A stretch of DNA of 64,000 nucleotides from the NCBI GenBank assembly GCA_002713215.1, contig PAVO01000019.1:186001-250000 (forward strand). Reading direction: 5' to 3'. The stretch comes from Crocinitomicaceae bacterium. Lineage in GTDB: Bacteria; Bacteroidota; Bacteroidia; Flavobacteriales_G; Salibacteraceae. The notes under the pieces are model-generated. The model was given only the letters and a program-made list of their open reading frames with translations. It was not told the DNA's origin and searched no databases. The translations under genes were made by a program, and so were the position numbers. Within the stretch, counting starts at the first letter, position 1; the number at the start of each line of letters is the position of its first letter. Shown one piece after another: positions 28,306 to 37,457 of this stretch.

Positions 28306-29679
28306 CTAATTCGACTCACCAACGTAATCCCATTCTTCCAGGAACTTGGTAGTGAAATTACCCTCAACGAACTGCTCGTTTTCCATTAGCTTTTGGTGAA
28401 ACGGAATGGTGGTTTTTACACCCTCAACAATGTATTCACCTAAGGCACGCTTCATTTTCTGAACTGCCTCTTCACGAGATTGAGCTACAGTAATCAACTT
28501 GGCTACCATACTATCGTAATTTGGTGGGATGGTATAACCAGCGTATACATGCGTATCAATTCTAATTCCAATACCTCCCGGCTCGTGATACTCCGTTATT
28601 TGCCCAGGACTTGGAATCCAGTTTTTAAAAGGGTTTTCAGCATTTATTCTACATTGCAACGCATGCATTTTTGGCGTGTAGTTTTTACCCGTAATCGGCT
28701 CACCTGCTGCAATAAGAATTTGTTCCTTAATCAGATCCCAACCAATTACTTCTTCGGTAATGGTGTGTTCAACCTGAATTCGGGTATTCATTTCCATGAA
28801 GTAGAAATTCTTGTGTTTATCAACCAAAAATTCCACAGTGCCAACGCCTTCGTAATTAACTGCTTTAGCTGCTTTTATTGCAGCTTCACCCATTGCCTTT
28901 CTCAGTGACGGAGTCATAAAAGGAGAAGGGGTTTCTTCAACTAGTTTTTGATGCCTTCTCTGAATAGAGCAATCGCGTTCACTCATATGACAAGCTTTGC
29001 CATATTGGTCTCCCGCAATTTGAATTTCAATGTGCCTGGGCTCTTCTATGAATTTTTCCATGTAGATGCCATCATTTCCAAAAGCAGCACCTGCTTCTCG
29101 TTGTACCGCTGCGTATGCATCTTCAATTTCATCTTCGCGCCATACCAAACGCATACCTTTACCACCACCACCGGCAGTAGCTTTTAGCATCACCGGATAG
29201 GTAACTTCTTTTGCAGTCTTTATTGCATCTTTTGCGTCTTTCAGAATTCCTTTAGACCCTGGAACACATGGTACACCTGCAGCTTCCATGGTAGCCTTGG
29301 CAGTCGCCTTGTCTCCCATGTTTTCAATCATTTCAGCACCAGCGCCAATAAACTTAATGCCATGCTCGCCACAAATCCTTGAGAACTTGGCATTTTCAGA
29401 TAAAAAACCATAGCCTGGATGAATAGCGTCTGCGTTAGTAATTTCAGCCGCAGCGATAATATTTGGAATCTTCAGGTAGGACTCTGAACTTGGTGCAGGT
29501 CCAATGCATACTGCCTCATCTGCAAATCTAACGGGCAAACTATCCTTATCAGCCTGTGAGTATACAGCAACAGTTTTTATTCCCATTTCGCGACATGTTC
29601 TAATTACCCTCAGAGCAATTTCTCCACGGTTAGCAATTAGAATCTTTTTGAATAGGGTTGCTTTAATTTTTCTTGCCAT
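28306..29679 (-). CDS. accC: Biotin carboxylase subunit of acetyl-CoA carboxylase
   Basis: 457 residues. It carboxylates the biotin of AccB using ATP and bicarbonate, the first step of fatty-acid synthesis. Seen: [19 protein letters not shown] (about residues 10-28), the ATP-grasp glycine loop [14 protein letters not shown], the [19 protein letters not shown] stretch, and the catalytic [15 protein letters not shown]. The N-terminal MARKIKATL extension is a few residues longer than usual. It is the last gene of the fabH-accB-accC unit, 12 bp after accB. Confidence 0.97.
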   Translation of the reverse strand: MARKIKATLFKKILIANRGEIALRVIRTCREMGIKTVAVYSQADKDSLPVRFADEAVCIGPAPSSESYLKIPNIIAAAEITNADAIHPGYGFLSENAKFSRICGEHGIKFIGAGAEMIENMGDKATAKATMEAAGVPCVPGSKGILKDAKDAIKTAKEVTYPVMLKATAGGGGKGMRLVWREDEIEDAYAAVQREAGAAFGNDGIYMEKFIEEPRHIEIQIAGDQYGKACHMSERDCSIQRRHQKLVEETPSPFMTPSLRKAMGEAAIKAAKAVNYEGVGTVEFLVDKHKNFYFMEMNTRIQVEHTITEEVIGWDLIKEQILIAAGEPITGKNYTPKMHALQCRINAENPFKNWIPSPGQITEYHEPGGIGIRIDTHVYAGYTIPPNYDSMVAKLITVAQSREEAVQKMKRALGEYIVEGVKTTIPFHQKLMENEQFVEGNFTTKFLEEWDYVGESN

Positions 29680-29691
29680 AAATAAAGCGAT

Positions 29692-30219
29692 TTAGCTAGG
29701 ATCCACTAAAAACAGAGGTTGATCGTATTCGACAGGTGAAGTGTCATCAACTAAAATTTTCACCACTTTTCCGCTTACCTCTGATTCAATTTCATTAAAC
29801 AGTTTCATTGCCTCAATAATGCAAACAACATCACCCGCTTTAATGTCATCACCAACACTCACAAAATGAGGTTTGTCAGGTGAAGGAGAACGATAGAATG
29901 TTCCAATCATTGGGCTTTTTACCTCAATGTAATTACTATTTTCTTCTGCTGCTGGTTCAGGTTTTTTAGCAGCTGGCGTAGCAGCAGCTGGTGCAGGAGC
30001 AGCGGCAGGTGCTGGTTGAGCAGGCATAGCCTGAAGTTGTTGCACGTTCGGCAATGCACCAACCATAGGAGTTTGTACAACGGTTGTTGCCTCTTGTCCT
30101 TTAACTCCTTTAGGAGGAGTTTTTATTAAAATTTTTACGTCATTCATTTCAAGCTCAACTTCGCTTGCGCCAGATTTAGCAACGAATTTGATCAATGATT
30201 GTATCTCTTCTAACTTCAT
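29692..30219 (-). CDS. accB: Biotin carboxyl carrier protein of acetyl-CoA carboxylase
   Basis: 175 residues. An N-terminal helical domain (1-45) is joined by a flexible Ala/Pro-rich linker (about 66-92) to a biotinyl domain. The biotinylated lysine is Lys139 in EAMKL, with the usual Met-Lys and a Leu in the last position as common in this phylum. It shuttles carboxybiotin from AccC to the carboxyltransferase, whose subunits are not in this window. It lies 29 bp after fabH and 12 bp before accC, consistent with one operon. Confidence 0.97.
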   Translation of the reverse strand: MKLEEIQSLIKFVAKSGASEVELEMNDVKILIKTPPKGVKGQEATTVVQTPMVGALPNVQQLQAMPAQPAPAAAPAPAAATPAAKKPEPAAEENSNYIEVKSPMIGTFYRSPSPDKPHFVSVGDDIKAGDVVCIIEAMKLFNEIESEVSGKVVKILVDDTSPVEYDQPLFLVDPS

Positions 30220-30248
30220 AATTTAATTTTCTGAATTTTAAAGATCTA

Positions 30249-31250
30249 TTATTTTTTGCTATCGTAAGCCCATTTAAGATAAACGGCTCCCCATGTAAAT
30301 CCTCCACCAAATGCTGAGAGAATTAAATTGTCACCTTTATTTAATTGCTTTTCCCATTCCCATAAACAAAGTGGAATGGTTCCAGATGTTGTATTTCCAA
30401 ATTTTTCAATATTAATCATGACCTTTTTAGGGTCAAGTTCCATTCTATTGGCCGTTGCATCAATTATTCTAAGGTTAGCCTGATGAGGAACTAGCCAATC
30501 AACAGTATCTCCGGTTAGGCCGTTACGTTCCATTACATCTACTGAAACGTCCGCCATATTGGTAACGGCAAATTTAAATACCTGTTTACCAACCTGATGA
30601 ACAAAATGCCCCTGACTATCTACCGACTCGTGGCTTGCGGGTTGAACCGATCCACCGGCAGGTTGATATAAAAACTCCCTTCCAGAACCATCCGAATGAA
30701 GAGCAAAATCAATGATACCTAAGCCTTCTTCATTGGGTTCCAGGAGTACTGCTCCTCCGCCATCTCCAAAAATGACACATGTTGTTCTATCGTTATAATT
30801 CAGAATGGAAGACATTTTGTCGACTCCCACAATTACAACTTTTTTATAACGTCCCGTTTCAATAAACTGAGCACCGGTAGATAATGCATAAATGAATCCG
30901 GAACAAGCGGCATTTACATCATAACTCCAGGCATTTTTAGCGCCAACTTTATCGGCAATAATGTTTGCCGCACTTGGAAAATTATAATCTGCTGTTACAG
31001 TAGCACAAATTAGTAGTTCGATTTCCTCAGGAGAAATGCCACGTTTTTCGCAGAGCTCTAATACTGCCGGAACCGCTATATCAGATGCACCTGCACCCTC
31101 ACGCTTTTCAATTCTTCTCTCCTTAATACCTGTTCGGGTGGTAATCCATTCATCGGAGGTGTCGACTAACTTTTCAAGGTCTTTGTTGGTGACTTTTGTT
31201 TCGGGAACATACCCTCCTATTGCAGTAATTGCAGCCGTTACTTTAGCCAT
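30249..31250 (-). CDS. fabH: 3-oxoacyl-ACP synthase III
   Basis: 333 residues. It condenses acetyl-CoA with malonyl-ACP to start fatty-acid synthesis. The triad is visible: Cys116 in NAACSGFIYAL, His in VPHQANLRIIDA (about residue 257) and Asn in KFGNTTSGTIPL (about 287). DTSDEWITTRTGI near residue 30 is also typical. It begins the fabH-accB-accC unit. rpmF and DUF177 lie upstream but are separated by a minus-strand terminator (31431-31466), and the leader contains an 11-bp-stem hairpin (31280-31306). Confidence 0.97.
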   Translation of the reverse strand: MAKVTAAITAIGGYVPETKVTNKDLEKLVDTSDEWITTRTGIKERRIEKREGAGASDIAVPAVLELCEKRGISPEEIELLICATVTADYNFPSAANIIADKVGAKNAWSYDVNAACSGFIYALSTGAQFIETGRYKKVVIVGVDKMSSILNYNDRTTCVIFGDGGGAVLLEPNEEGLGIIDFALHSDGSGREFLYQPAGGSVQPASHESVDSQGHFVHQVGKQVFKFAVTNMADVSVDVMERNGLTGDTVDWLVPHQANLRIIDATANRMELDPKKVMINIEKFGNTTSGTIPLCLWEWEKQLNKGDNLILSAFGGGFTWGAVYLKWAYDSKK

Positions 31251-31279
31251 TTATAAAGCTATTAATTCTAAATAATACC

Positions 31280-31306
31280 TTTTTTAATTGTTCTTCAATT
31301 AAAAAA
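31280..31306. promoter_or_regulatory. 11-bp-stem hairpin in the fabH leader
   Basis: Perfect arms TTTTTTAATTG (31280-31290) and CAATTAAAAAA (31296-31306) surround a 5-nt loop. It begins 30 bp upstream of the fabH start. It may be a second terminator for read-through from rpmF (A/T arms on both sides), an operator, or a leader structure. Confidence 0.5.
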
Positions 31307-31430
31307 GAAGGGATTACAATTTTACCGGCCAATATTACGATTTCATTTTGTACCACACCTATAAAAAAGAAGCTGTTTTTAACCAATAAGTTATGAATAC
31401 TTCTCATTCTTGCGAGAATTGGGGGCTAAA

Positions 31431-31466
31431 ATAAAAAAATCGAACCCTAAGAATAGAATTCGATTT
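31431..31466 (-). terminator. Intrinsic terminator downstream of rpmF
   Basis: On the minus strand, AAATCGAA (31459-31466) and TTCGATTT (31437-31444) form an 8-bp stem followed directly by a T run (31433-31439). It separates the DUF177-rpmF transcript from fabH-accB-accC, at least partly. Confidence 0.6.
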
Positions 31467-31521
31467 CAAATAATATTATTTCATAAATAGATTCTTTGAA
31501 AAAGAAACTATTTGAAAGCTA

Positions 31522-31716
31522 TTATGCTTCCACAGTATCCTTTTCCATTACAACTTTACCCTTATAGTAAAGTTTACCTTCGAACCAATGAGCCCTATGG
31601 TACAGATGAGGTTGTCCGGTAGAAGGACATGTAGCGATAGTAGGAGCAGAAGTTTTGTAGTGAGTTCTTCTCTTATCTCTTCTCGTCTTACTTTGTTTTC
31701 TCTTTGGATGTGCCAT
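31522..31716 (-). CDS. rpmF: Large ribosomal subunit protein bL32
   Basis: 64 residues. The N-terminus [19 protein letters not shown] is the typical bL32 opening and the rest ([20 protein letters not shown]; core [10 protein letters not shown]) is the Bacteroidota form. It has a single Cys, so it is the zinc-free (C-minus) version. It follows DUF177 by 15 bp, the near-universal bacterial pairing, and is followed by a terminator. Confidence 0.97.
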   Translation of the reverse strand: MAHPKRKQSKTRRDKRRTHYKTSAPTIATCPSTGQPHLYHRAHWFEGKLYYKGKVVMEKDTVEA

Positions 31717-31731
31717 TTTACAGCGTTTTTA

Positions 31732-32244
31732 TTATAAATTTTTCAACTTGTCCCAACGTGGGTCAATCTTTTCTTCATCATCATTTGAGTAACGATACTC
31801 GTTAAGTTTTTTAATCATTTCGGGATTACATTCACCATCGGAATGAACATTTTTAGCCGGAATAGCAAGACAAATGAATTCATAAAGCAATTCCTTAATA
31901 TCTACTTTATAAGCACTTGAGGAGATGTGAATAATCTCATCTTCGTTCCATGTCTCTTCATCACTGAATTTTCCAATAATTCGGTTCGTCGAGGATATAG
32001 AAGTACTTAATCTTTCCATGCATCGATCACAAGCAACATCAACTTGTCCGTTAATACTAAAGTTTAGTACCAACATGGTTTCCTTTTTTTCCAGTTCCAA
32101 TTGAACCAGAATATTTCCACCATCCACAAGAGACAACTCCTGATCCTGATTTTTAAAAAACTCAAAGAACTTGTTACTCAATTCAAATTGGAAGCTATGT
32201 GTTCCAAGTTTTAATCCAGTGAACTGAATTTCATAATCATTCAT
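31732..32244 (-). CDS. DUF177/YceD family protein
   Basis: 170 residues, acidic. It has the two-cysteine C-D-R-C core typical of DUF177 (VACDRCMERL, about residues 66-75), a GKFSDEE segment, and an 'LYEFICLAIPAKNVH' segment. DUF177 proteins are linked to 23S rRNA accumulation and are always next to rpmF, as here. It heads the unit; the upstream region has a TACATTTG box and a 13-bp palindrome between box and start codon. Confidence 0.88.
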   Translation of the reverse strand: MNDYEIQFTGLKLGTHSFQFELSNKFFEFFKNQDQELSLVDGGNILVQLELEKKETMLVLNFSINGQVDVACDRCMERLSTSISSTNRIIGKFSDEETWNEDEIIHISSSAYKVDIKELLYEFICLAIPAKNVHSDGECNPEMIKKLNEYRYSNDDEEKIDPRWDKLKNL

Positions 32245-32247
32245 AGC

Positions 32248-32260
32248 CTCGAATTTCGAG
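32248..32260. promoter_or_regulatory. Palindrome at the DUF177 start, candidate operator
   Basis: CTCGAATTTCGAG has perfect 6-bp arms around a single T. It lies 4 bp upstream of the ATG and directly after the -7 box (32265-32272), where bound protein would block initiation. A second small repeat, CCGTT/AACGG, is at 32283-32295. Confidence 0.4.
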
Positions 32261-32264
32261 CCGG

Positions 32265-32272
32265 CAAATGTA
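32265..32272 (-). promoter_or_regulatory. -7 box of the DUF177-rpmF unit
   Basis: Minus-strand TACATTTG, 20 nt before the ATG at 32244. Confidence 0.5.
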
Positions 32273-32401
32273 ATAAAATTAGCCGTTAAAAACGGAAATT
32301 AGGTCAAGGTTTAAAATTCAGTGGTTTAGGTTGATTGAGTGAGTGTAATTACCTGACAAACAACAACTAATAATTTAGGATGATTAGGTTGTAAAACACG
32401 A

Positions 32402-33481
32402 TTAATCGTTTTTTGAAGTCCGGGCTTTTTTGGTTACTAGAGGTGACTCACTCAGTTTTTTGAAATCCTTCCTGTTATTGTAAATATCTATGGCCAAATA
32501 GACCGCATTTCTGAAAGATGTTTCAGAGGCAATTCCTTTACCAGCAATGTCATATCCCGTTCCATGATCGGGAGAGGTTCTTACAATAGGTAATCCGGCC
32601 GTGAAATTCACGCCTTCGTCAAAACTCAACGCTTTAAATGGCGTTAGGCCCTGGTCGTGATACATACTTAAAATACCATCGAATTTTTTATAGGCGGGGG
32701 ATCCAAAAAAACCGTCAGCCGGAAAAGGACCAAAGGCAAGAATTCCTTTTGACATAGCCTCCTCAACGGCAGGTATGATAACTTCAGATTCTTCACTTCC
32801 TATGGTACCATTATCACCATTATGTGGATTTAGTCCAAGAATTGCAATTCTAGGTTTTGTTATTCTAAAATCTTGCTTCAACGATTTTTCGAAGATTTCA
32901 ATTTTGGTAACAATTTCATCGTGGTACAGGTTTTCGGATACTTCTTTCAAAGGAATATGTCCTGTAATGGTTCCAACTCTTAAATCACCGGCAGACAAAA
33001 TCATAAGCGGTGTTTCTACATTGGCATAGTCAGCCAAATATTCAGTATGACCTGGAAAATCAAACTCGTCACTCTGTATGTTGTTTTTATTGATTGGAGC
33101 TGTAACCAGTACGTCAATTTTGTTTGATGCTAGATCATTTGTTGCCGCTTCCAGAGACAAAAAAGCACACCTTCCGGCATCTCCGGTTGATTCACCAAGC
33201 GTTAATTCATTTTTTTCTTCCCAAACAGTCACCAGGTTTACCTTTTTTGAATTGGCCTTGGCGGCGTCTGAGATAAAATTGAAGCTAAAATCCTGAATGT
33301 TTAATGCCTTCCGGTAGTCTTTGGCGAGGGAAGTTGAACCGTAAACAATAGGAGTACAACCTTCCATCATTCGGGAGTCCAGAAATGATTTGATAATCAC
33401 TTCAAGTCCAACTCCATTATAATCTCCAATGGAAACCCCGACCTTAATTTTTTTCTTTCCGGAATGCCTTTTTTGTACCAT
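32402..33481 (-). CDS. pdxA: 4-hydroxythreonine-4-phosphate dehydrogenase
   Basis: 359 residues. It oxidises 4-phosphohydroxy-L-threonine in pyridoxal phosphate synthesis. The family start VGVSIGDYNGVGLEVIIK (about residues 14-31) is present; the metal ligands are seen in PGHTEYLA (about 151-158) and MYHDQGLTPFKAL (about 274-286), and NPHNGDNGTIG supplies another. TSPDHGTGYDIAGKG closes the active site. It follows the aminopeptidase gene by 8 bp and is probably cotranscribed with it. Confidence 0.96.
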   Translation of the reverse strand: MVQKRHSGKKKIKVGVSIGDYNGVGLEVIIKSFLDSRMMEGCTPIVYGSTSLAKDYRKALNIQDFSFNFISDAAKANSKKVNLVTVWEEKNELTLGESTGDAGRCAFLSLEAATNDLASNKIDVLVTAPINKNNIQSDEFDFPGHTEYLADYANVETPLMILSAGDLRVGTITGHIPLKEVSENLYHDEIVTKIEIFEKSLKQDFRITKPRIAILGLNPHNGDNGTIGSEESEVIIPAVEEAMSKGILAFGPFPADGFFGSPAYKKFDGILSMYHDQGLTPFKALSFDEGVNFTAGLPIVRTSPDHGTGYDIAGKGIASETSFRNAVYLAIDIYNNRKDFKKLSESPLVTKKARTSKND

Positions 33482-33489
33482 TTGCCCGA

Positions 33490-34929
33490 TTAAAGATTCT
33501 TAAAGAAGTCGAATAGTGTTCTAACTCCAACACCCGTTCCTTCAATTCCTCTATAGTTCTTTTCAGAATGGTTGAATGCAGGGCCAGCTATATCTAAATG
33601 GATATAGGGAAAACCGTTCTTTTTATCAGAATCAAGTGTAAAATATTCCAAAAACTTTCCAGCGGTAATCATGCCAGCTTCAGGGCCTCCCAGGTTTTTA
33701 ATATCTGCTACGTTCGATTTTAAATCGTCCTTATATTCATCCCAAAATGGAAATTGGGTTAACCTTTCGTAAGTTCTAAAACCGGATTCGATAAGTTTAT
33801 CGTGAACAGGTTGAGGTGCATTACCCATAGATATAATTGCCTTGTCGCCAATTGCACGTGCGGCAGCTCCCGTTAGGGTTGCCATATCAATTACTAATTC
33901 AGGATCGTAGTTTCTTGCATAGGCCAGAGCATCTGCCATTATCATTCTTCCTTCTGCATCCGTATTTAGTACTTCAACCGTCATTCCATTATGCATGTGA
34001 ATAACATCTCCCGGAACATACGCGTTTCCTCCCGGTCTGTTTTCAGTTGCAGGGATTAAGCCTATAATGTGTACTGGAAGTTTGGACTGAGCTACTGCCG
34101 CCATGGTGCCCACTACGGTTGCAGAACCACCCATGTCACATTTCATATAATCCATGGAGTTTGGAGTAGGTTTTAGACTCACCCCACCTGTATCGTATAC
34201 AACACCTTTACCTACTAAAACATAGGGTTTGCTATTTACAGCATTCTCAGGTTTCCATTCTAATATGGAAAACGTGGGTGGATTTGGTGATCCAAGATTT
34301 ACGGCAAGTAAACCTCCCATTTTTAAGGACTGAATTTTAGTTTTATTAAAAACTTCTACATCAAATCCAACGTCTTCTCCAATGTCTACAATGTCATGAG
34401 AATATTGTTCTGCCGTAAGGTAAGACAACGGCTCATTAACCAAATCCCGGGCAACTAATGTGGATGAAACCACGGCGTTGAGTTCGGTTATTTCATTAGA
34501 ATTCAATCCAATTACATGAATGCTCTCAAGTGAGTTTTTTCTCTTATCGGCATCTGTAAAATATTTTAGGAATTGGTAGTTGCTTAGCCCAAGTCCCTCA
34601 GAAAATGCAAACAACAGGTTACTAGAGACATTACCAGTTACTGTTATTTCAGTCAATTTAAGTTTGTTGACCTGCTTACAGACACCATGAGCAGCTAACC
34701 TTGCTTTTTCAAGCACCAGGTTGTCGTCATCTCCTTCTTCAATTTTGTAAACAAAAACCTGGTGAGACAACCTGTTTAGTTGAGCTGGATTGTTTTTAGC
34801 TTCCAGTTGCTTTTCGACAAAACTTAACTCTTCGTTTGTTAGGCCCGAAACATCGTCTAACGAATTACAAAGGACAACGAAGTTTGAGTTGCTTTCTAGA
34901 CTTGTGGAGGCAGTAAAAATTGTATTCAT
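33490..34929 (-). CDS. pepA: Leucyl aminopeptidase, M17 family
   Basis: 479 residues from the ATG at 34929. The frame is open to 34953, but that ATG lies inside the -7 box, so the downstream start is chosen. A cytosolic hexameric aminopeptidase. Metal and active-site motifs: GKGVVYDTGGVSLKP (Lys and Asp), MKCDMGGSATVVGTM, and the family signature NTDAEGRMIMADAL at about 330. The C-terminal part is full length. No signal peptide. Confidence 0.93.
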   Translation of the reverse strand: MNTIFTASTSLESNSNFVVLCNSLDDVSGLTNEELSFVEKQLEAKNNPAQLNRLSHQVFVYKIEEGDDDNLVLEKARLAAHGVCKQVNKLKLTEITVTGNVSSNLLFAFSEGLGLSNYQFLKYFTDADKRKNSLESIHVIGLNSNEITELNAVVSSTLVARDLVNEPLSYLTAEQYSHDIVDIGEDVGFDVEVFNKTKIQSLKMGGLLAVNLGSPNPPTFSILEWKPENAVNSKPYVLVGKGVVYDTGGVSLKPTPNSMDYMKCDMGGSATVVGTMAAVAQSKLPVHIIGLIPATENRPGGNAYVPGDVIHMHNGMTVEVLNTDAEGRMIMADALAYARNYDPELVIDMATLTGAAARAIGDKAIISMGNAPQPVHDKLIESGFRTYERLTQFPFWDEYKDDLKSNVADIKNLGGPEAGMITAGKFLEYFTLDSDKKNGFPYIHLDIAGPAFNHSEKNYRGIEGTGVGVRTLFDFFKNL

Positions 34930-34950
34930 AAATCCTGTTTTTAGGGTTGG

Positions 34951-34958
34951 CAAATGTA
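34951..34958 (-). promoter_or_regulatory. -7 box of pepA-pdxA
   Basis: Minus-strand TACATTTG, 21 nt before the ATG at 34929; it decides between the two possible pepA starts. Confidence 0.5.
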
Positions 34959-34985
34959 GTCAATGTTCTGCTCTGAGGCCCTTAA

Positions 34986-35092
34986 ATTCTAATCATCTAT
35001 GAACGATTACCAAATATTAAGATGAGTGAATGAGTATATTAATTCAACAATTAGTAATGCTGGAAGCAAATTGATAAAATATTGATTAGAAT
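34986..35092. repeat. Long-range inverted and direct repeats between pepA and the PNGase F-like gene
   Basis: ATTCTAATCA (34986-34995) is the exact inverse of TGATTAGAAT (35083-35092). Just inside or outside these lies ACGATTAC at 35003-35010 and again at 35094-35101. The second copy overlaps the -7 box of the secreted-glycosidase gene. Confidence 0.35.
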
Positions 35093-35098
35093 CACGAT

Positions 35099-35106
35099 TA
35101 CATTTG
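35099..35106 (+). promoter_or_regulatory. -7 box of the PNGase F-like gene
   Basis: TACATTTG, 16 nt before the ATG. No good -33 element at consensus distance. Confidence 0.45.
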
Positions 35107-35122
35107 TAGCAAACTTAATTTC

Positions 35123-37399
35123 ATGAATAAAGCTTTATTAATATTTACAGGATTGTTGTTATCGGTTTTTGCTTCGGCTCAATGCGATACATTATTAATA
35201 CCCGATAGTGTTTATAAATTGGTTAAAACAAGCTCGAAGAATGGAGCTAATGGTGGTGAGTTGACTTTTGATAACGATAACAATACGCGATGGAGAACCA
35301 AAGGAAATGGCCCGCATGAAATTATAATAGACCTGGGTGCTTCTTATGATGTAAATGGTTTTAGTACAAGAACCCGATGGGAAGGATCCGGGCGACTTTC
35401 AGGCTATCAGATATTTGTAACCAACGACACCACAAAATGGGGCGATGGAGAGAAAAATGATGCAGCAAAATACGCTGTCAAGAAAAATGAAGACACAACT
35501 TATTTTGGGGCTGTTAACGGACGTTTTGTCAAATTAATTTGTGAGTCTTCCAAGGCGGATTTGCAAATTTCAGAATTTCGATTTTTCCGTGATAAGTGTC
35601 CGGCTTCCGGTAAAAAGAATCAGCCAATTGATTTTCCTGCCATTAGTAAGAAAACAACCGATGATGCTCCCTTTACCTTGAACGCAACAGCGTCGACAGG
35701 TGCAGCCATTAGCTACGCTATAGTTTCTGGCCCAGCCACTGTAAATGGGTCAACCTTAACTTTGACCAAAAGCGCAGGAACAGTCAAGGTTAAAGGGATA
35801 GTGGCGGGTTCAGCAACACACTATTCATCCGAACGGGTCATTCAGTTTACGGTTATTGATTTGGCTGATTATAATCCCATTGTAAGTACAAGACTGATTG
35901 ACGATGTTCCCCTGGAAATATTGGACACCAACGTTTGGTATCCAATATATATTAATGCTTCGATCGATGAGTCCAGCTTTTTAAGCATAGATCGGGTAAG
36001 GGTAGAAATTGATGGAAAGGAATTCGTGCCCATCAAGAAAGAAGGGTTTTACTACCTAGCCTGGAGACCTAAGCAATATAAAACCCATGATGTAAAAATA
36101 GTTGTAACGGGAAGTAACGGGAATGTTACAACCTTAGCCAGAAATATTGAAGTAAAACAAGGAGCATCGACGCAAACCGTTACGACCCTAGATTCAGTGG
36201 TAATTTGGTTTGGGCAACAGAACAGCAGGGATTATTACGGCAAACACAAAATGCCCCAGTTTACAGGTACGTATGACAAAATAGTTGCCAATTTAGATGT
36301 AGCCTGTCCGAATAATAACTGTGATGATTGGGATCGTTGGGCATATATTGAAATAACTGCACCCGACGGAAACAGGATTCAAATTATCCGGTACATTACA
36401 CCATATGCTGTTGCTTGCAATCACAGCATAGATTTAACCGAATATGCTTCGTTACTCCAAGGTGAGGTAGAATTTCATGTGTTTATTGATACCTGGGGAA
36501 CTGGTGGCTGGGGCCTAACACTTGATCTGGAATACACATCGGGTAAACCCAATTATATCTATTCTGCTGTTAATGAAATATGGGATGGAACGTATGATTT
36601 TGGAAATCCCACAAAACTCCAACCTGTTCCTCAGGTTAAGCACCATACCGTTCAAAAAACCGAAAGTTCTAAGTTGATTCTTTCGACTACGGGCCATGGT
36701 TGGGGACAGGATAATACTGGGAATGCCGCAGAGTTTTATCATGCCAAGCACGATATTTTGGTTAACGGATCCAAAATTTATCTTCAGGATTTATGGAATA
36801 CCTGTAATCCTAACCCTGATAACTGCACAGGACAGAGAGGAACGTGGACCTACAACAGAGCAGGTTGGTGCCCCGGTGCTATTTCACCTCCGAATAAAAT
36901 TAATCTGGATGCGTATACCAGTCAGTCCTCAATTAATCTTGACTACAAATTCCAGGCGTCTTACCAGGATCAATGTCACCCCAATAACCCGAGCTGCGTA
37001 ACTGGGGTTACCTGTTCAAATTGTAATGCAGGGTATAATCCACATTATCAGGTTGATGCCCAGGTAATATCGTACAGCAATGAACCAATAATCTATGGAG
37101 AAACTGAAAAATTGGTTGGTGTACCGGATTATGTTAATCAGGACAAGAACTATCAGCTTCAACTTTATCCTAACCCAAGTTCGGGTCAGTTTTTAATTGG
37201 CACGCCAGGTATTGATGGTGAAGTTGGAGTGTCCATTTTTTCGGTGGATGGAGTGCAACATATGCGTTACTTCTTTAATTCCAGTTTAGAATTGGAATCA
37301 TACAATTTCGATATTAGCCACCTGGAAAATGGTGTCTATTTTGTTGAAGTATCTAATGCTTCAGGAAGTGGAGTAAGCAGGTTGGTATTGGAACGATAA
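35123..37399 (+). CDS. Secreted PNGase F-like protein with discoidin domain and T9SS sorting domain
   Basis: 758 residues. The signal peptide ends SVFASA before Gln-Cys. Order: F5/8 type C (discoidin) domain at about 25-155 (NDNNTRWRTKGNGPHEIIIDLG; core RWRTKGNG), an Ig-like stretch to about 345, then a peptide-N-glycosidase F-like two-part jelly roll at about 355-665 (CPNNNCDDWDRWAYIEI, IRYITPYAVAC, TGHGWGQDN, GTWTYNRAGWCPG). A type A sorting domain (LQLYPNPSSGQFLIG) ends it. It would remove N-glycans from, or bind, extracellular glycoproteins; catalytic competence of the Asp/Glu pair is likely (CDDWDRW) but not proven. It is followed by a strong terminator. Confidence 0.85.
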   Translation: MNKALLIFTGLLLSVFASAQCDTLLIPDSVYKLVKTSSKNGANGGELTFDNDNNTRWRTKGNGPHEIIIDLGASYDVNGFSTRTRWEGSGRLSGYQIFVTNDTTKWGDGEKNDAAKYAVKKNEDTTYFGAVNGRFVKLICESSKADLQISEFRFFRDKCPASGKKNQPIDFPAISKKTTDDAPFTLNATASTGAAISYAIVSGPATVNGSTLTLTKSAGTVKVKGIVAGSATHYSSERVIQFTVIDLADYNPIVSTRLIDDVPLEILDTNVWYPIYINASIDESSFLSIDRVRVEIDGKEFVPIKKEGFYYLAWRPKQYKTHDVKIVVTGSNGNVTTLARNIEVKQGASTQTVTTLDSVVIWFGQQNSRDYYGKHKMPQFTGTYDKIVANLDVACPNNNCDDWDRWAYIEITAPDGNRIQIIRYITPYAVACNHSIDLTEYASLLQGEVEFHVFIDTWGTGGWGLTLDLEYTSGKPNYIYSAVNEIWDGTYDFGNPTKLQPVPQVKHHTVQKTESSKLILSTTGHGWGQDNTGNAAEFYHAKHDILVNGSKIYLQDLWNTCNPNPDNCTGQRGTWTYNRAGWCPGAISPPNKINLDAYTSQSSINLDYKFQASYQDQCHPNNPSCVTGVTCSNCNAGYNPHYQVDAQVISYSNEPIIYGETEKLVGVPDYVNQDKNYQLQLYPNPSSGQFLIGTPGIDGEVGVSIFSVDGVQHMRYFFNSSLELESYNFDISHLENGVYFVEVSNASGSGVSRLVLER

Positions 37400-37406
37400 A
37401 AACAAA

Positions 37407-37435
37407 AAGGCCATCTCAACGAGACGGCCTTTTTT
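37407..37435 (+). terminator. Intrinsic terminator
   Basis: AAGGCCATCTC (37407-37417) pairs with GAGACGGCCTT (37421-37431) with one mismatch and is followed by a T run. It ends the PNGase F-like transcript and lies between convergent genes, though the other strand lacks an equally clear T run. Confidence 0.75.
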
Positions 37436-37457
37436 AAATCATTTTAATCCAGTTGAA

